The notes under the pieces: model-generated
The model's database searches: none
Told to the model about the DNA's origin: nothing
The model's input: only the letters and a program-made list of their open reading frames with translations
In this document: piece by piece, positions 25,737 through 33,889 of the stretch
How positions within the stretch are numbered: the stretch's first letter is position 1
Layout: each line of letters opens with the position of its first letter
Source: Clostridium cavendishii DSM 21758
Lineage (GTDB): Bacteria; Bacillota; Clostridia; Clostridiales; Clostridiaceae
Length of the DNA: 64,000 bases
Direction: 5' to 3'
Assembly: GCF_900141845.1 (NCBI RefSeq)
Contig: NZ_FQZB01000011.1
Location: 1-64,000 of the forward strand
Program-made: the position numbers and the translations under genes

Positions 25737-26099
25737 ATGGTACAAGCTTTTTTTTATAAGTGGTTACCAATTGTTTTTGGTTGCCATTGTAGAGCGGATA
25801 GATCTTTCTATTTTAGAAATGAACAATTCCCTATATGTGCTAGATGTACTGGTGAACTAATCGGGATAATTTGTTCTCCATTTCTATTCTCAGTATATCA
25901 TCCTAATATAATATACAACATAATTTTAATGGCTCCAATGATTTTAGATGGACTTATACAATTATCAACTAATTATGAAAGTAATAATCTAAAAAGATTT
26001 ATTACAGGACTTATTTTTGGTTATGCTTTATGTAATATCTTTATAATATCAGTTGTTTTTATGTGGAACTGTGGTTATAATTATGGTAAAAATTTCTAA
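25737..26099 (+). CDS. DUF2085 family membrane protein
   Basis: 120 aa. The family signature is present: 'GCHCRADRSFYFRNEQFPICARCTGELIG' (H/C-x-x-R-S-F and C-A-R-C-T-G) at residues 15-43, followed by three membrane segments. The ATG lies three bases after the upstream stop, without its own ribosome binding site, which implies translational coupling. DUF2085 has no known function; the Cys/His set suggests metal binding. Confidence 0.75.
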   Translation: MVQAFFYKWLPIVFGCHCRADRSFYFRNEQFPICARCTGELIGIICSPFLFSVYHPNIIYNIILMAPMILDGLIQLSTNYESNNLKRFITGLIFGYALCNIFIISVVFMWNCGYNYGKNF

Positions 26100-26395
26100 A
26101 TATTATACTTAATAAGTTTAAGCATATGGTTCTATAATTTAAACAATATAAAAAATCAATTTTATGAGAAATTCATAGACATAAGATAAAGGAGCTGTCC
26201 CATTAGCGGATTTTAAATTCGTCATATGCTCCCCTTATGGTAGACAGATAAAATAATAAAACTGTTTATCATGAGGGGAGTATTTTTTTGTATAAAAAGA
26301 TATTGTTACAATGATAAAAGTGCTGAAGAAAAATGCTATGTAATTAGCTTTTTAATTTTTGTATCTAGAATTATCTTTTTCTCTATCATACTATT
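26100..26395. repeat. Hairpin, possible insertion-sequence remnant
   Basis: At 26226-26283 a 22-base inverted repeat (18 of 22 match; arms begin ATGCTCCCC and end GGGGAGTAT) encloses an AT-rich centre and is followed by TTTTTTTG. Just left is GGAGCTGTCCCATTAG (from about 26191), which is less AT-rich than its surroundings. It may be the remains of a mobile-element end, or simply a terminator for the 25440-26099 genes; the family is not certain. Confidence 0.4.
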
Positions 26396-27004
26396 TTAAT
26401 CTAAATACTCCTCAACATCATCTATTTGATTATCTATTAACATCTTAATAAATACAGTAAATTTCTTATTTATCTCTACAGCATATTTATCTATTAATTC
26501 GTAGGATAAATCATATTGCTTCATTACACCCTTACTAAGCAATGTTATTATTTTGCCATTAAATACACTTTTATCTACGATAATTATTCTAGGTTCTCCA
26601 TCATTAAGTACATTTAAATCCATACATATAGCATTACCACCTGTTGTAGTTGCAAATGTTATTACTCCATATTTTATCAATAGTGCACCTGGAGCTAATT
26701 CAGAGTTTTCATGTTTTATGTCATCAAGCGATAATAAAAATACATCCCCTCCTAAATCTATACCATTTATAGGAGAAAATCTTTTGTAAAAATAAATGAT
26801 TTTTTTTGGAACAGTGATATCTTTTAATTCTTCTAATTCTTCTTTTTCATAAATACTATTATAAAAACTATACGTTTTAAATAAGTTACTTATAACTTCT
26901 AAATCATTATCTTCTGCTATTTCAAATAAAGAATCACTCGTTTCTTCATTATTACAACTTAATTTTATTTTTAATTCTTCTACTAACCAATCTATTGATT
27001 TCAT
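26396..27004 (-). CDS. SUKH-superfamily (SMI1/KNR4-like) immunity protein
   Basis: 202 aa. The core 'IIYFYKRFSPINGIDLGGDVFLLSLDDI...' followed by 'GVITFATTTGGNAICMDLN' matches the SMI1/KNR4 fold: a W/F-x-G loop, then G-x-x-x-F-A/G, then the D-N/T-G-G-N segment. AAGGAG lies before the ATG. SUKH proteins usually neutralise polymorphic toxins encoded just upstream. In that position (27249-27530, same strand) there is a broken toxin-type sequence, which supports the assignment. This gene is intact while its partner is not. Confidence 0.75.
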   Translation of the reverse strand: MKSIDWLVEELKIKLSCNNEETSDSLFEIAEDNDLEVISNLFKTYSFYNSIYEKEELEELKDITVPKKIIYFYKRFSPINGIDLGGDVFLLSLDDIKHENSELAPGALLIKYGVITFATTTGGNAICMDLNVLNDGEPRIIIVDKSVFNGKIITLLSKGVMKQYDLSYELIDKYAVEINKKFTVFIKMLIDNQIDDVEEYLD

Positions 27005-27241
27005 TATATCTCATACTCCTTTATTTTTATTGCTTTATGAACTTCTTACTTTATTAACTGCATTATTATACCTACAATAATTTATTATGCACTGAGCTTT
27101 ATACATTTAATTTTTTATAGTTTTGTAGTAAGTACACCTCTTAAATTAACTCATTTTTATTATTCAATTTTCCCTACCATTTGTGTAATTAATTCTATAT
27201 ACTCTTTTATTTTTACTTTTTGTAAATTATGTACTTTTTCA

Positions 27242-27269
27242 CTACCTCCTACCTCCTACCTCCTACCTC
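27242..27269. repeat. Heptanucleotide tandem repeat, four copies
   Basis: CTACCTC repeated four times without error (GAGGTAG on the minus strand). It lies at the point where the minus-strand toxin remnant ends; the repeat's own reading supplies its stop codon. Each unit resembles a ribosome binding site on the minus strand. Confidence 0.9.
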
Positions 27270-27530
27270 TAGTAAAAGTACATATCCAAAGCATTCGTTA
27301 TAATCTAATTCTCCATATTTTTTTAAAGCTTCATTATATTTATTTAATTCCATATATTTCTCTACAAAATACTCATCAACTGTTAATTTGTTCATACCAG
27401 CTTCTTGCTCTACCAATTGCCTAGCAAATTCAGCTTCATCATATTTGGCTTATAATTAAAATTTTCTTCAATTGCATCTATTCTAAATATAGCTTTCCCA
27501 GCTTTAGTCGTCCCCTTGTGGAACTAAGGT
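27249..27530 (-). pseudogene. Remnant of a polymorphic-toxin C-terminal module
   Basis: The minus strand reads 'FHKGTTKAGKAIFRIDAIEENFNYKP', shifts frame near 27450, and continues 'DEAEFARQLVEQEAGMNKL' then TVDEYFVEKYMELNKYNEAL, ending in the heptanucleotide repeat. 'GMNxLTVxEY' preceded by 'QLxEQE' is typical of the linker before toxin domains in polymorphic toxins. No start codon, a frameshift and a premature stop mark it as dead. It precedes the intact SUKH gene, in the usual toxin-then-immunity order. The family name is from memory of the motif, not a search. Confidence 0.55.
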
Positions 27531-27687
27531 CGTCTTATTTAATTTTAGTAATATTTTCTAATATTTTCAATATTTCTTATTAATTTTCAACTATAAAGTC
27601 AATGAACTAGACTACTTTATTTTTCAGCTAGTTCACTTTCTCTTTATATAACTTATTTATTAAGATTATGCAGTAAGATATCATTAA

Positions 27688-27828
27688 GATTATATTAGTT
27701 TTAATATATACAATGTAAATTTAGACTTATCTGATGATGATTTCTTTGAAGTAGGTAAGTCACTTACAAAGCTTTTAGATCCACCTAATACTTCATTCCA
27801 AAAAGAAGTTAGATTAGCTCTAGCGTAG
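27688..27828 (+). pseudogene. Truncated DUF1659-like gene
   Basis: A start-less frame reads 'NVNLDLSDDDFFEVGKSLTKLL' and then ...EVRLALA-stop. This matches the C-terminal part of DUF1659 proteins (D-x-D-x-x-E-V/A-G-x-x-L). DUF1659 genes are commonly followed by DUF2922, as here. The 5' third is missing. No other gene is visible in 27531-28004. Confidence 0.5.
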
Positions 27829-27849
27829 GCTAAGCTACTAAGATAAGTG

Positions 27850-27912
27850 GAAGTTTATTAATTTTCTTGTTCCGTTAATGCCGTTATAAGTCACATAAAA
27901 TTAATAAACTTC
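27850..27912. repeat. 16-bp inverted repeat upstream of DUF2922 gene
   Basis: GAAGTTTATTAATTTT (27850-27865) and its exact complement (27897-27912) enclose a 31-base loop. No T-run follows. It lies about 95 bases before the DUF2922 start and could form in its leader RNA. Confidence 0.6.
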
Positions 27913-28004
27913 TACCTACAAACTTATAACCTAATTTTAATATAAATTAAACAAAATCAATCATTGTACAAGTATGTATACGAGATATATAAGGGAGGAA
28001 AAAC

Positions 28005-28232
28005 ATGAGTAAAAGAAACCTAGTACTTATTATGACTTTCAAAACTGAATTTTTAAAAAATGCTAGCATATCCTTAAGTGGTGTTAAAGAAAATCTTTCT
28101 AAAGAAGATGTTAACTGTGTTATGGAGCTTTTAATAGCTAAGAAAGCTTTTGATTGTAGAGGTGGAAAATTAGTTTCAAAGGTTAAACCTGATGTAGTTA
28201 ATAAAACTACTGAAACCTATAAATTACAATAA
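28005..28232 (+). CDS. DUF2922 family protein
   Basis: 75 aa, the usual size. 'LVLIMTFKTEFLKNASISLSGVKENLSKEDV' matches the family's start (T-F-x-x-x-x-G-K/x-x-x-x-I-S-L-x-x-x-K). The perfect AAGGGAGG site leaves no doubt that it is expressed. Function unknown; usually paired with DUF1659, which is broken upstream. Confidence 0.75.
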   Translation: MSKRNLVLIMTFKTEFLKNASISLSGVKENLSKEDVNCVMELLIAKKAFDCRGGKLVSKVKPDVVNKTTETYKLQ

Positions 28233-28274
28233 TATATACTGCCCATAAAAAAGAAGAGAAGTGATATATAAAAT

Positions 28275-28329
28275 GGAACCTATAAGATAGACACTTATAA
28301 AAGAGAGCTATCTATATAGGTTCTTTTTT
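28275..28329 (+). terminator. Terminator of the DUF2922 gene
   Basis: GAACCTATAAGATAG pairs with CTATCTATATAGGTTC (one bulge), followed by TTTTTTT. Confidence 0.8.
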
Positions 28330-28367
28330 TAATATACTATGACAATTCTTGGTATATTTATGTTATT

Positions 28368-29222
28368 TTAAACTTCATTAAGTACAAATTCCTTTAAATA
28401 CCTTATCATTTCGTTCCATTCAGCTGGAGCTTTTATTATATTTGTTTCTTCATACATATCAGTTTTAACTACTCCTTTGTTGGGCAAAACATCTATAGTA
28501 TTAACAATACTTGTGGAAATTTGATTTCTAATATAGCTTTCTAAGGTTTCTTTACACTTAAAAAAACATTCTGCTGTTGCTTCTATCGGATTTACTAGCT
28601 TTGTGATGGTGTTATGTGAGTTTTCTTTTATTTCTTTAAATAAATTATCAATATTTTCTTGATTTACCTTATCTTCATTAATGTAAAAATAATTTTGTGC
28701 TAATATTAGATACTTTTTAAACAAATCTAAATCAATATTTTTTATTTTATTCCTATCAAAAAATTGCCATCTTCTACAATTAGTTAGAATTACTTTTTCA
28801 TTTTTACAAAAATATGTTGTAATTTCATTTATAATATGAATATCATATGAATCAAAATCCTTATTAAACATTTCAGAATTTGCTTGACTTTTAACCTCTA
28901 TCAAGCCATAAATTTGAGTTTTAACACCACCTTCTTTATTATTCTCATATTTATACCCTTTAGCTATTAATAAATCTGGAGCTGTACCATCTTCAATAGT
29001 ATAAATAAACCTATTATGTTTAGGTTTATTTGTACTTTTCCTAGGCTTACTATTGCTAGATGTATCCACAATTTGATAATCTTTAAAGACGCTTTCTAAA
29101 AATGGTTTTATAATTTCTAACTGATAATTAATTTCTCTAGGACATGTTTCAGATATTGTAATTACCTTATTTAAATAAATATCAAATGTATAATTCATTC
29201 CTACTATATCAAGTTTATCCAC
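28368..29222 (-). CDS. Predicted PD-(D/E)XK nuclease-like protein
   Basis: 284 aa. 'GTAPDLLIAKG' (D83) followed by 'IYGLIEVKSQ' (E109-V-K111) is a well-formed PD-(D/E)XK active-site pair at the usual spacing. 'KVILTNCRRWQFFD' resembles the text that follows the nuclease core in type I restriction-type N-terminal domains. The C-terminal half is helical and unassigned. No methyltransferase, helicase or specificity subunit is adjacent, so it is not a complete restriction system. It may be a solitary nuclease, a defence gene or an enzyme remnant. The start at 29220-29222 lacks a strong ribosome binding site (AAGGTAAGG). Confidence 0.6.
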   Translation of the reverse strand: MDKLDIVGMNYTFDIYLNKVITISETCPREINYQLEIIKPFLESVFKDYQIVDTSSNSKPRKSTNKPKHNRFIYTIEDGTAPDLLIAKGYKYENNKEGGVKTQIYGLIEVKSQANSEMFNKDFDSYDIHIINEITTYFCKNEKVILTNCRRWQFFDRNKIKNIDLDLFKKYLILAQNYFYINEDKVNQENIDNLFKEIKENSHNTITKLVNPIEATAECFFKCKETLESYIRNQISTSIVNTIDVLPNKGVVKTDMYEETNIIKAPAEWNEMIRYLKEFVLNEV

Positions 29223-29358
29223 ACGCCTTACCTTCCTTTCAAATTACTACCTATAATGTATATTAATATCATATTTCCTATTACAAATGATAACATTAGC
29301 AAGAAACATTGTAAACAAAACCGATTTATTAAATATGACCTTATGAAGATTACATTAA

Positions 29359-30021
29359 TTACTTAGTTTGATATCCATAATCTAAAGGTTTTGCAAAAAA
29401 TTTATCTTTACCTATCTTATTTTTAACAGGTATTTGAATTATTCTTCCGCAAATTCTATAAAAAAAAGGATTCATAAAAGATTTAGACATTAACTTATAT
29501 ACCTCTTTAGGTACACTTTCATCATTAATAAATGAATTAATTAACATATTTAATGATGTCATAAACTTCTTATAAGTTTTAGCTGATTTCTCAAGCTCAT
29601 TACCATCTATAAGAGTTCCTGGAGATAAGCTAATCCCCCCCATCCATTCAAATCCCATTTCTTTTGCAAACAGCTCACAGGTTTTAATTGCTGCCTTATT
29701 TGCTTCAACTTCTGGAAATCCGCTGTTTGTTATTACAAACAACTTTTTTTGCTTTGCTTTTAATTTTTCCCTGTTCTCATAAAGAGTCTCAAAGAACTTA
29801 ACAACTAAACCAGGTACTGAATTCTGATATATTGGAAGTACAAGTACTATTGTGTCTGAAACATCAACACATTCCACCTGTTGTCCTTCTTTTCTCAAGT
29901 AAATCATCGAACAATGCGCCTCTTTCTTATTCAACTTGTCCATTATATAATTCCCAATAGATTCTGAATTACTTTTTTTTGACTTTGGACTACCTATAGC
30001 AATAAGTATATTTTTCACCAT
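29359..30021 (-). CDS. Flavodoxin-fold NAD(P)H-dependent oxidoreductase
   Basis: 220 aa. The N-terminal 'KNILIAIGSPKSKKSNSESIG' is the FMN phosphate-binding loop of flavodoxin-like reductases, and 'VLVLPIYQNSVPGLVVKFFE' is the flavin-ring loop. 'FVITNSGFPE' is the third conserved strand. It is the last gene of the run AraC - hydrolase - flavoprotein - flavoprotein, all on the minus strand and 20 bases after the previous stop. Substrate unknown. AGGAGGT lies before the ATG. Confidence 0.8.
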   Translation of the reverse strand: MVKNILIAIGSPKSKKSNSESIGNYIMDKLNKKEAHCSMIYLRKEGQQVECVDVSDTIVLVLPIYQNSVPGLVVKFFETLYENREKLKAKQKKLFVITNSGFPEVEANKAAIKTCELFAKEMGFEWMGGISLSPGTLIDGNELEKSAKTYKKFMTSLNMLINSFINDESVPKEVYKLMSKSFMNPFFYRICGRIIQIPVKNKIGKDKFFAKPLDYGYQTK

Positions 30022-30041
30022 ATTTCTTACCTCCTATCATA

Positions 30042-30584
30042 CTATATTAATCGCTCTAAAAAACTTAAATCAGTTTCATCAGTAACTATCTTAACATCTG
30101 CTTTACTGCTAGCCTCTGATAAGTTACAGTTTAACACTGTACTTTTAAAATTATTTATAGCTTCAACATCTTTATTCTTAATAATTCCTATAAATATAAT
30201 ATCTGGATAGCCATCATAACGATTCTTCATAGCAGTTCTGCCATTTTTTTCAACTTGGTAAGGTAGAAAAAGTGGCTCAGTTCTGTCAATAAAATTCTTC
30301 GTTACAGAATTACACATACCAAATTGAATCGGCGAAACAATAATTAAAACATCACTCTCTAAATATTGTTTTAGGATATTATTAACCCCATCATTAATAG
30401 TACAAATTCCAGGCTTAACATTTTGACAGCAATCGCATCCTATACAATTTTTAGGATTAACTTCATTTAAATTATTAATTTTGTAATTTATATTCGCCTT
30501 AATTAAACCTTCTTCTAATTTTTCTATTACTTTTACATAAAATAAATTGTCTTCCCTGCATCCATTAATAATTGTTATATTCAA
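30042..30584 (-). CDS. Flavodoxin-family protein with four-cysteine motif
   Basis: 180 aa. The frame opens at TTG 30599, but its own GGAGGG ribosome binding site lies inside the first codons, so TTG at 30584 (MNITIINGCRED) is the start. 'CIGCDCCQNVKPGIC' at about 48-62 is the Cys set of iron-sulfur flavoprotein-like members of the NADPH-dependent FMN reductase family. 'VLIIVSPIQFGMCNSVTKNFIDR' is the flavin-ring loop. It probably binds FMN and possibly an Fe-S cluster. It is part of the same operon-like run as its neighbours. Confidence 0.8.
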   Translation of the reverse strand: MNITIINGCREDNLFYVKVIEKLEEGLIKANINYKINNLNEVNPKNCIGCDCCQNVKPGICTINDGVNNILKQYLESDVLIIVSPIQFGMCNSVTKNFIDRTEPLFLPYQVEKNGRTAMKNRYDGYPDIIFIGIIKNKDVEAINNFKSTVLNCNLSEASSKADVKIVTDETDLSFLERLI

Positions 30585-30632
30585 ATGTAATCCCTCCAAC
30601 TAATTTCTATATTTTAAAAATCATTTTTGCTT

Positions 30633-31793
30633 TTATTGCTTATCTTTCATAAATCCAATCCAGTTAATCATAGTATCATGGCAAAGTTTTAAATTTCCCA
30701 AATTGCAATGTGCCTCTCCTGACTCATATTCTGTAAATATTCTAACTGTAATTGACTTCGCATTAGTAAGTGTATTAATTTCTGCTCCTACTGTTCTATA
30801 ATCAATTAAATGATCTTTTGTTGCCCCAATAATTAAAACATCCTGCTTAATCTTATCAGCTATATTATAAATTTGATACTGATCCATTTTCTTAAGATAC
30901 TCATAAGGCGTTTTTGCTTCATAAGCATACATTCCATGAAGAAATCCCCATTTTACAAGCTCATCACCTTTTTTAATCTTAGCTCCTATAATAGTATTAA
31001 TTATAGAAGCTAAATTGTACTTCATACAAAAATTAGTTATTCTTTGGATTTTCTTAGGACGCATTCCTATCAGCACATCTTTAAAATTCGTAAATACTGA
31101 CCATGCAATAACTTTTTTAATCCTGTCATCAAAAGCTGCTGCACGTGGTGCAAGCATTCCTCCAAGTGATGCTCCTATTATAGTTACTTCATCTAGCTTA
31201 AGATAATCTAGTACTGCTTTTACTGGTTTCTCCCATTCATGAGTAAAGTGTTTCCTCTGAACACGTATGACTCCTCCCTGTCCTGGACCTTCAAAAAGAT
31301 AAGTATCATATCCCTGTTCCGCAAAATAAAGCATAGAAAAGAAAAATTCTTCTATATATGAATCATTTCCACCATGAAGAAGTACTGTCCCCTTCTTTTC
31401 CTTATTAGCCTTTGCAAACATTACTGGCAATTTTACATCTTCATAAGGCACTTTATATTGTTTTACCTTTCCACTTTCAAAATAATCTGCATAGTATTCA
31501 TAAAACATTTTTGTTGCTAAAAGATAATATTTTTTCTTATCTGGATCGCCATCATACATAAAAAATTCACTCATTCTATAATAAGCAATGGCATTTTCTA
31601 TTCTTCCATCTTCAATAGCTTCATCACCTATTTCAATCATTTTTCTTTTCCAATCATTACTTGTATGTATATCTTTAGCTATATATTTAATGTCTTCTAT
31701 GCGTCCACCATCCCACATAATTGTACGGTTTAACTGAAAATTTAGATTTAAATTATCATTTAATTTATAAGATCCAACCCTAAACTTAACCAT
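30633..31793 (-). CDS. Alpha/beta hydrolase
   Basis: 386 aa from the ATG at 31793, which follows GGAGGTG; the frame opens at 31811. The nucleophile elbow is 'GASLGG' near residue 208. The oxyanion region is 'LLHGGNDSY', and 'GATKDHLIDY' and 'GEAHCN' supply the acid and histidine. An N-terminal helical region of about 120 residues precedes the hydrolase core, as in FrsA/DUF1100-like and pseudooxynicotine-hydrolase-like enzymes. A 15-bp inverted repeat covers its ribosome binding site. Neighbours are two flavoproteins and an AraC regulator, which suggests a small catabolic or detoxifying operon. Confidence 0.82.
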   Translation of the reverse strand: MVKFRVGSYKLNDNLNLNFQLNRTIMWDGGRIEDIKYIAKDIHTSNDWKRKMIEIGDEAIEDGRIENAIAYYRMSEFFMYDGDPDKKKYYLLATKMFYEYYADYFESGKVKQYKVPYEDVKLPVMFAKANKEKKGTVLLHGGNDSYIEEFFFSMLYFAEQGYDTYLFEGPGQGGVIRVQRKHFTHEWEKPVKAVLDYLKLDEVTIIGASLGGMLAPRAAAFDDRIKKVIAWSVFTNFKDVLIGMRPKKIQRITNFCMKYNLASIINTIIGAKIKKGDELVKWGFLHGMYAYEAKTPYEYLKKMDQYQIYNIADKIKQDVLIIGATKDHLIDYRTVGAEINTLTNAKSITVRIFTEYESGEAHCNLGNLKLCHDTMINWIGFMKDKQ

Positions 31794-31801
31794 ATTATAA
31801 A

Positions 31802-31844
31802 ACACCTCCATTTCTTATATTTATTTTAAAAGAAATGGAGGTGT
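31802..31844 (-). promoter_or_regulatory. Hairpin that sequesters the hydrolase ribosome binding site
   Basis: A perfect 15-bp inverted repeat (ACACCTCCATTTCTT and complement, 13-base loop) between the AraC and hydrolase genes. On the minus-strand RNA the second arm contains the GGAGGTG of the hydrolase and the first arm is its exact anti-complement. It starts 20 bases after the AraC stop and is followed by TTTTATAAT, so a weak terminator is the alternative reading. Confidence 0.6.
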
Positions 31845-31863
31845 AATTACTTTCAATTAGTTG

Positions 31864-32595
31864 CTATTCTTTTATTGTTTTATATACATCTCTTAAAGAT
31901 ATACCAAACATTCGCTTACAAGTTGATGCACAATGTGATGAACTATCAAATCCTGCTAAAATGCATGCGTCAGTAATGCTTCTACCTTCACAAAAGTATT
32001 TATAAGTTTTACGTAGCTTTTCAAATGCAAGATAACTATGTAACGTCATACCTGTTTGCTCCTTAAATAAATGTGATAGTCTACCTTTTGATACATATAT
32101 ATGATTGCTCAAATCTTCAACAATTGAATGTTCAATTGTTTTTAATCCACTAATATAATCTAAAACTTTTTCTATTCTTTCCTCATATCTACCTTCATCC
32201 GAATTATCAATTCTACACTGCCTCAATAATATTGTATCAAGTGTTTCTTTATCATTAAGATGCTCTATATATTTCTTTACAATACTATCAACAACATTGT
32301 CATTTATAATGCAATAAGAATTTCCATTAAGATATTTTTTCTTTATTGATGCAGTATACCTACTTATTTCAGTAAACAAAAATATAATTGCACCATTTTC
32401 ATCTATTCTTCCTGTATGAACTACATTTGAAGCAATACAAATTCCACGACACTTTATATTTTTATTTTCAATCTGCCATTCCATTTTCCCACCTAAAGAA
32501 ATAATAATATGTGATGCAAGATGTTTATGACTTTCTGGACTTTTATAATCAGCTAATATCATCATAGGATCACAAAATTTAAAAATCTCCGACAT
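31864..32595 (-). CDS. AraC-family transcriptional regulator
   Basis: 243 aa. The C-terminal hundred residues are the double helix-turn-helix: 'DLSNHIYVSKGRLSHLFKEQTGMTLHSYL' and 'ITDACILAGFDSSSHCASTCKRMFGISL'. The N-terminal half ('HKHLASHIIISLGGKMEWQI') fits a cupin-like sensor. GAGGAGGT precedes the ATG. It lies upstream of, and in line with, the hydrolase and flavoprotein genes and probably regulates them. Confidence 0.85.
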   Translation of the reverse strand: MSEIFKFCDPMMILADYKSPESHKHLASHIIISLGGKMEWQIENKNIKCRGICIASNVVHTGRIDENGAIIFLFTEISRYTASIKKKYLNGNSYCIINDNVVDSIVKKYIEHLNDKETLDTILLRQCRIDNSDEGRYEERIEKVLDYISGLKTIEHSIVEDLSNHIYVSKGRLSHLFKEQTGMTLHSYLAFEKLRKTYKYFCEGRSITDACILAGFDSSSHCASTCKRMFGISLRDVYKTIKE

Positions 32596-33004
32596 TTTTA
32601 CCTCCTCGTTTAATAATATTAATACACTTATTTTTATAATTTTCTCTTACGTTACTCCATCTCATTTTGTCTTACTCCTTCATGCATAAACTCTTTCAAC
32701 GTATTCACCTATACAAATTTGGAATTTATATATTTTGCCCTTCCTCCAATCTTATCCAAATCACCAACCAAAGTAATACTTATCTGCTCTGAATATAAAT
32801 CTATATTAGAAATCAAATTTCCACATACACATCATAATCAATGTTGTTTCAAATTCAAGTTTCTATTATAGCTTTTTATAAAAAATAAGATAATTTTAGT
32901 TAAATAACTTATTATTTATTAACTAAAACTATCTTATTCAAATCTCTAACCATACACTTATCTTATCTTATTTTATTAATTTCATCCTCATGTAACGGTA
33001 ACTA
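32596..33004. other. Intergenic region with Fic-gene terminator
   Basis: About 410 bases. A 19-bp stem, AATAAGATAATTTTAGTTA at 32884-32902 with a near-perfect complement at 32920-32938, ends in a T-run on the minus strand and terminates the Fic gene. At 32714-32727 AAATTTGGAATTT resembles an inverse copy of the cassette-run motif with one extra base. No gene seen. Confidence 0.6.
32884..32938 (-). terminator. Terminator of the Fic gene
   Basis: 19-bp stem with one mismatch and a 17-base loop, followed on the minus strand by TTTTTTATAAA. Confidence 0.8.
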
Positions 33005-33610
33005 TTATAAGTCTTCTGTCTTATAAACAGTATATCCTTCATAATAATAACTCGTATCAATTCCCTTCATATAGATTTCTCTATCGTTAATTTTATCAGT
33101 TAATGCTTGCTTTAAAAGGTGCTTAATCTCTATATCTTTTATAGGACTACGTTCCATTGCAAGCAAATAATCATTCTTATCAACTTCACTCCAGTTAACT
33201 ACTTTGCCTAACTCTTTTTTTAACATTAAATCAAACCAAATTCGTGCACTTCTTCCGTTTCCTTCTCTAAAAGGATGGGCAATATTCATTTCAACATATT
33301 TTTCAATTATTTCATCCAAACTTGATTGTGGCATTGACTCAATATGTTCTAATGATGCTTTTAGGTACATAACAGGCGCAAATCTAAAATTCCCTTTTGC
33401 AATATTCATATCACGTACTACTCCTGCAAATTCATATATATCCTCAAATAAATATCTATGAATCTCAGCTAATGTATTATATTTTCCTGCTTCTAAGCTA
33501 TCTAAATATCCACTTTCGAATAATTCAATAGCTTTTTTCTTACTTATTTTTTCTTCTACCCTAGCAAGTTCAACCGAATCTGTAATTTGCAATTTATTAT
33601 TAAGTGCCAT
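33005..33610 (-). CDS. Class III Fic protein (AMPylator, self-inhibited)
   Basis: 201 aa. The Fic motif HPFREGNGRSAR is complete, with catalytic H112. The C-terminal 'IDTSYYYEGY' contains S187-x-x-x-E191-G192, the inhibitory helix motif that defines class III Fic proteins, as in small single-domain Fic enzymes of Neisseria and Clostridioides. It should therefore transfer AMP to protein hydroxyls and be held off by its own glutamate. It has no separate antitoxin gene, as expected for this class. AGGAGGT precedes the ATG. The target is unknown. Confidence 0.85.
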   Translation of the reverse strand: MALNNKLQITDSVELARVEEKISKKKAIELFESGYLDSLEAGKYNTLAEIHRYLFEDIYEFAGVVRDMNIAKGNFRFAPVMYLKASLEHIESMPQSSLDEIIEKYVEMNIAHPFREGNGRSARIWFDLMLKKELGKVVNWSEVDKNDYLLAMERSPIKDIEIKHLLKQALTDKINDREIYMKGIDTSYYYEGYTVYKTEDL

Positions 33611-33889
33611 AATACCTCCTGTATAAATAAATCTCTACCTTTTCTCTTATATATTAATACCTTTTTATTCTCTATTTTAATTTTTTATCTTATTATAACA
33701 CTAATTGAAAATTTCTTTAATAAAAACTTGGTTTTAATCTTAATTTACTTACACTATACATATCTTATATAAATTTAATGTTCTTTAAAAGTTAAATACT
33801 AATCCTTAATATTTTTTCTAACAATTTGGGTTCTCAACAGATACGCTTCATCTCAGGCAAACCCTTTTCATAATTCTTTAAAGACTATA

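Noticed and set aside
27242..27269. CRISPR array considered for the tandem repeat
   Set aside because: Units are seven bases with no spacers; this is a simple tandem repeat. No CRISPR array or cas gene was seen anywhere in the window.
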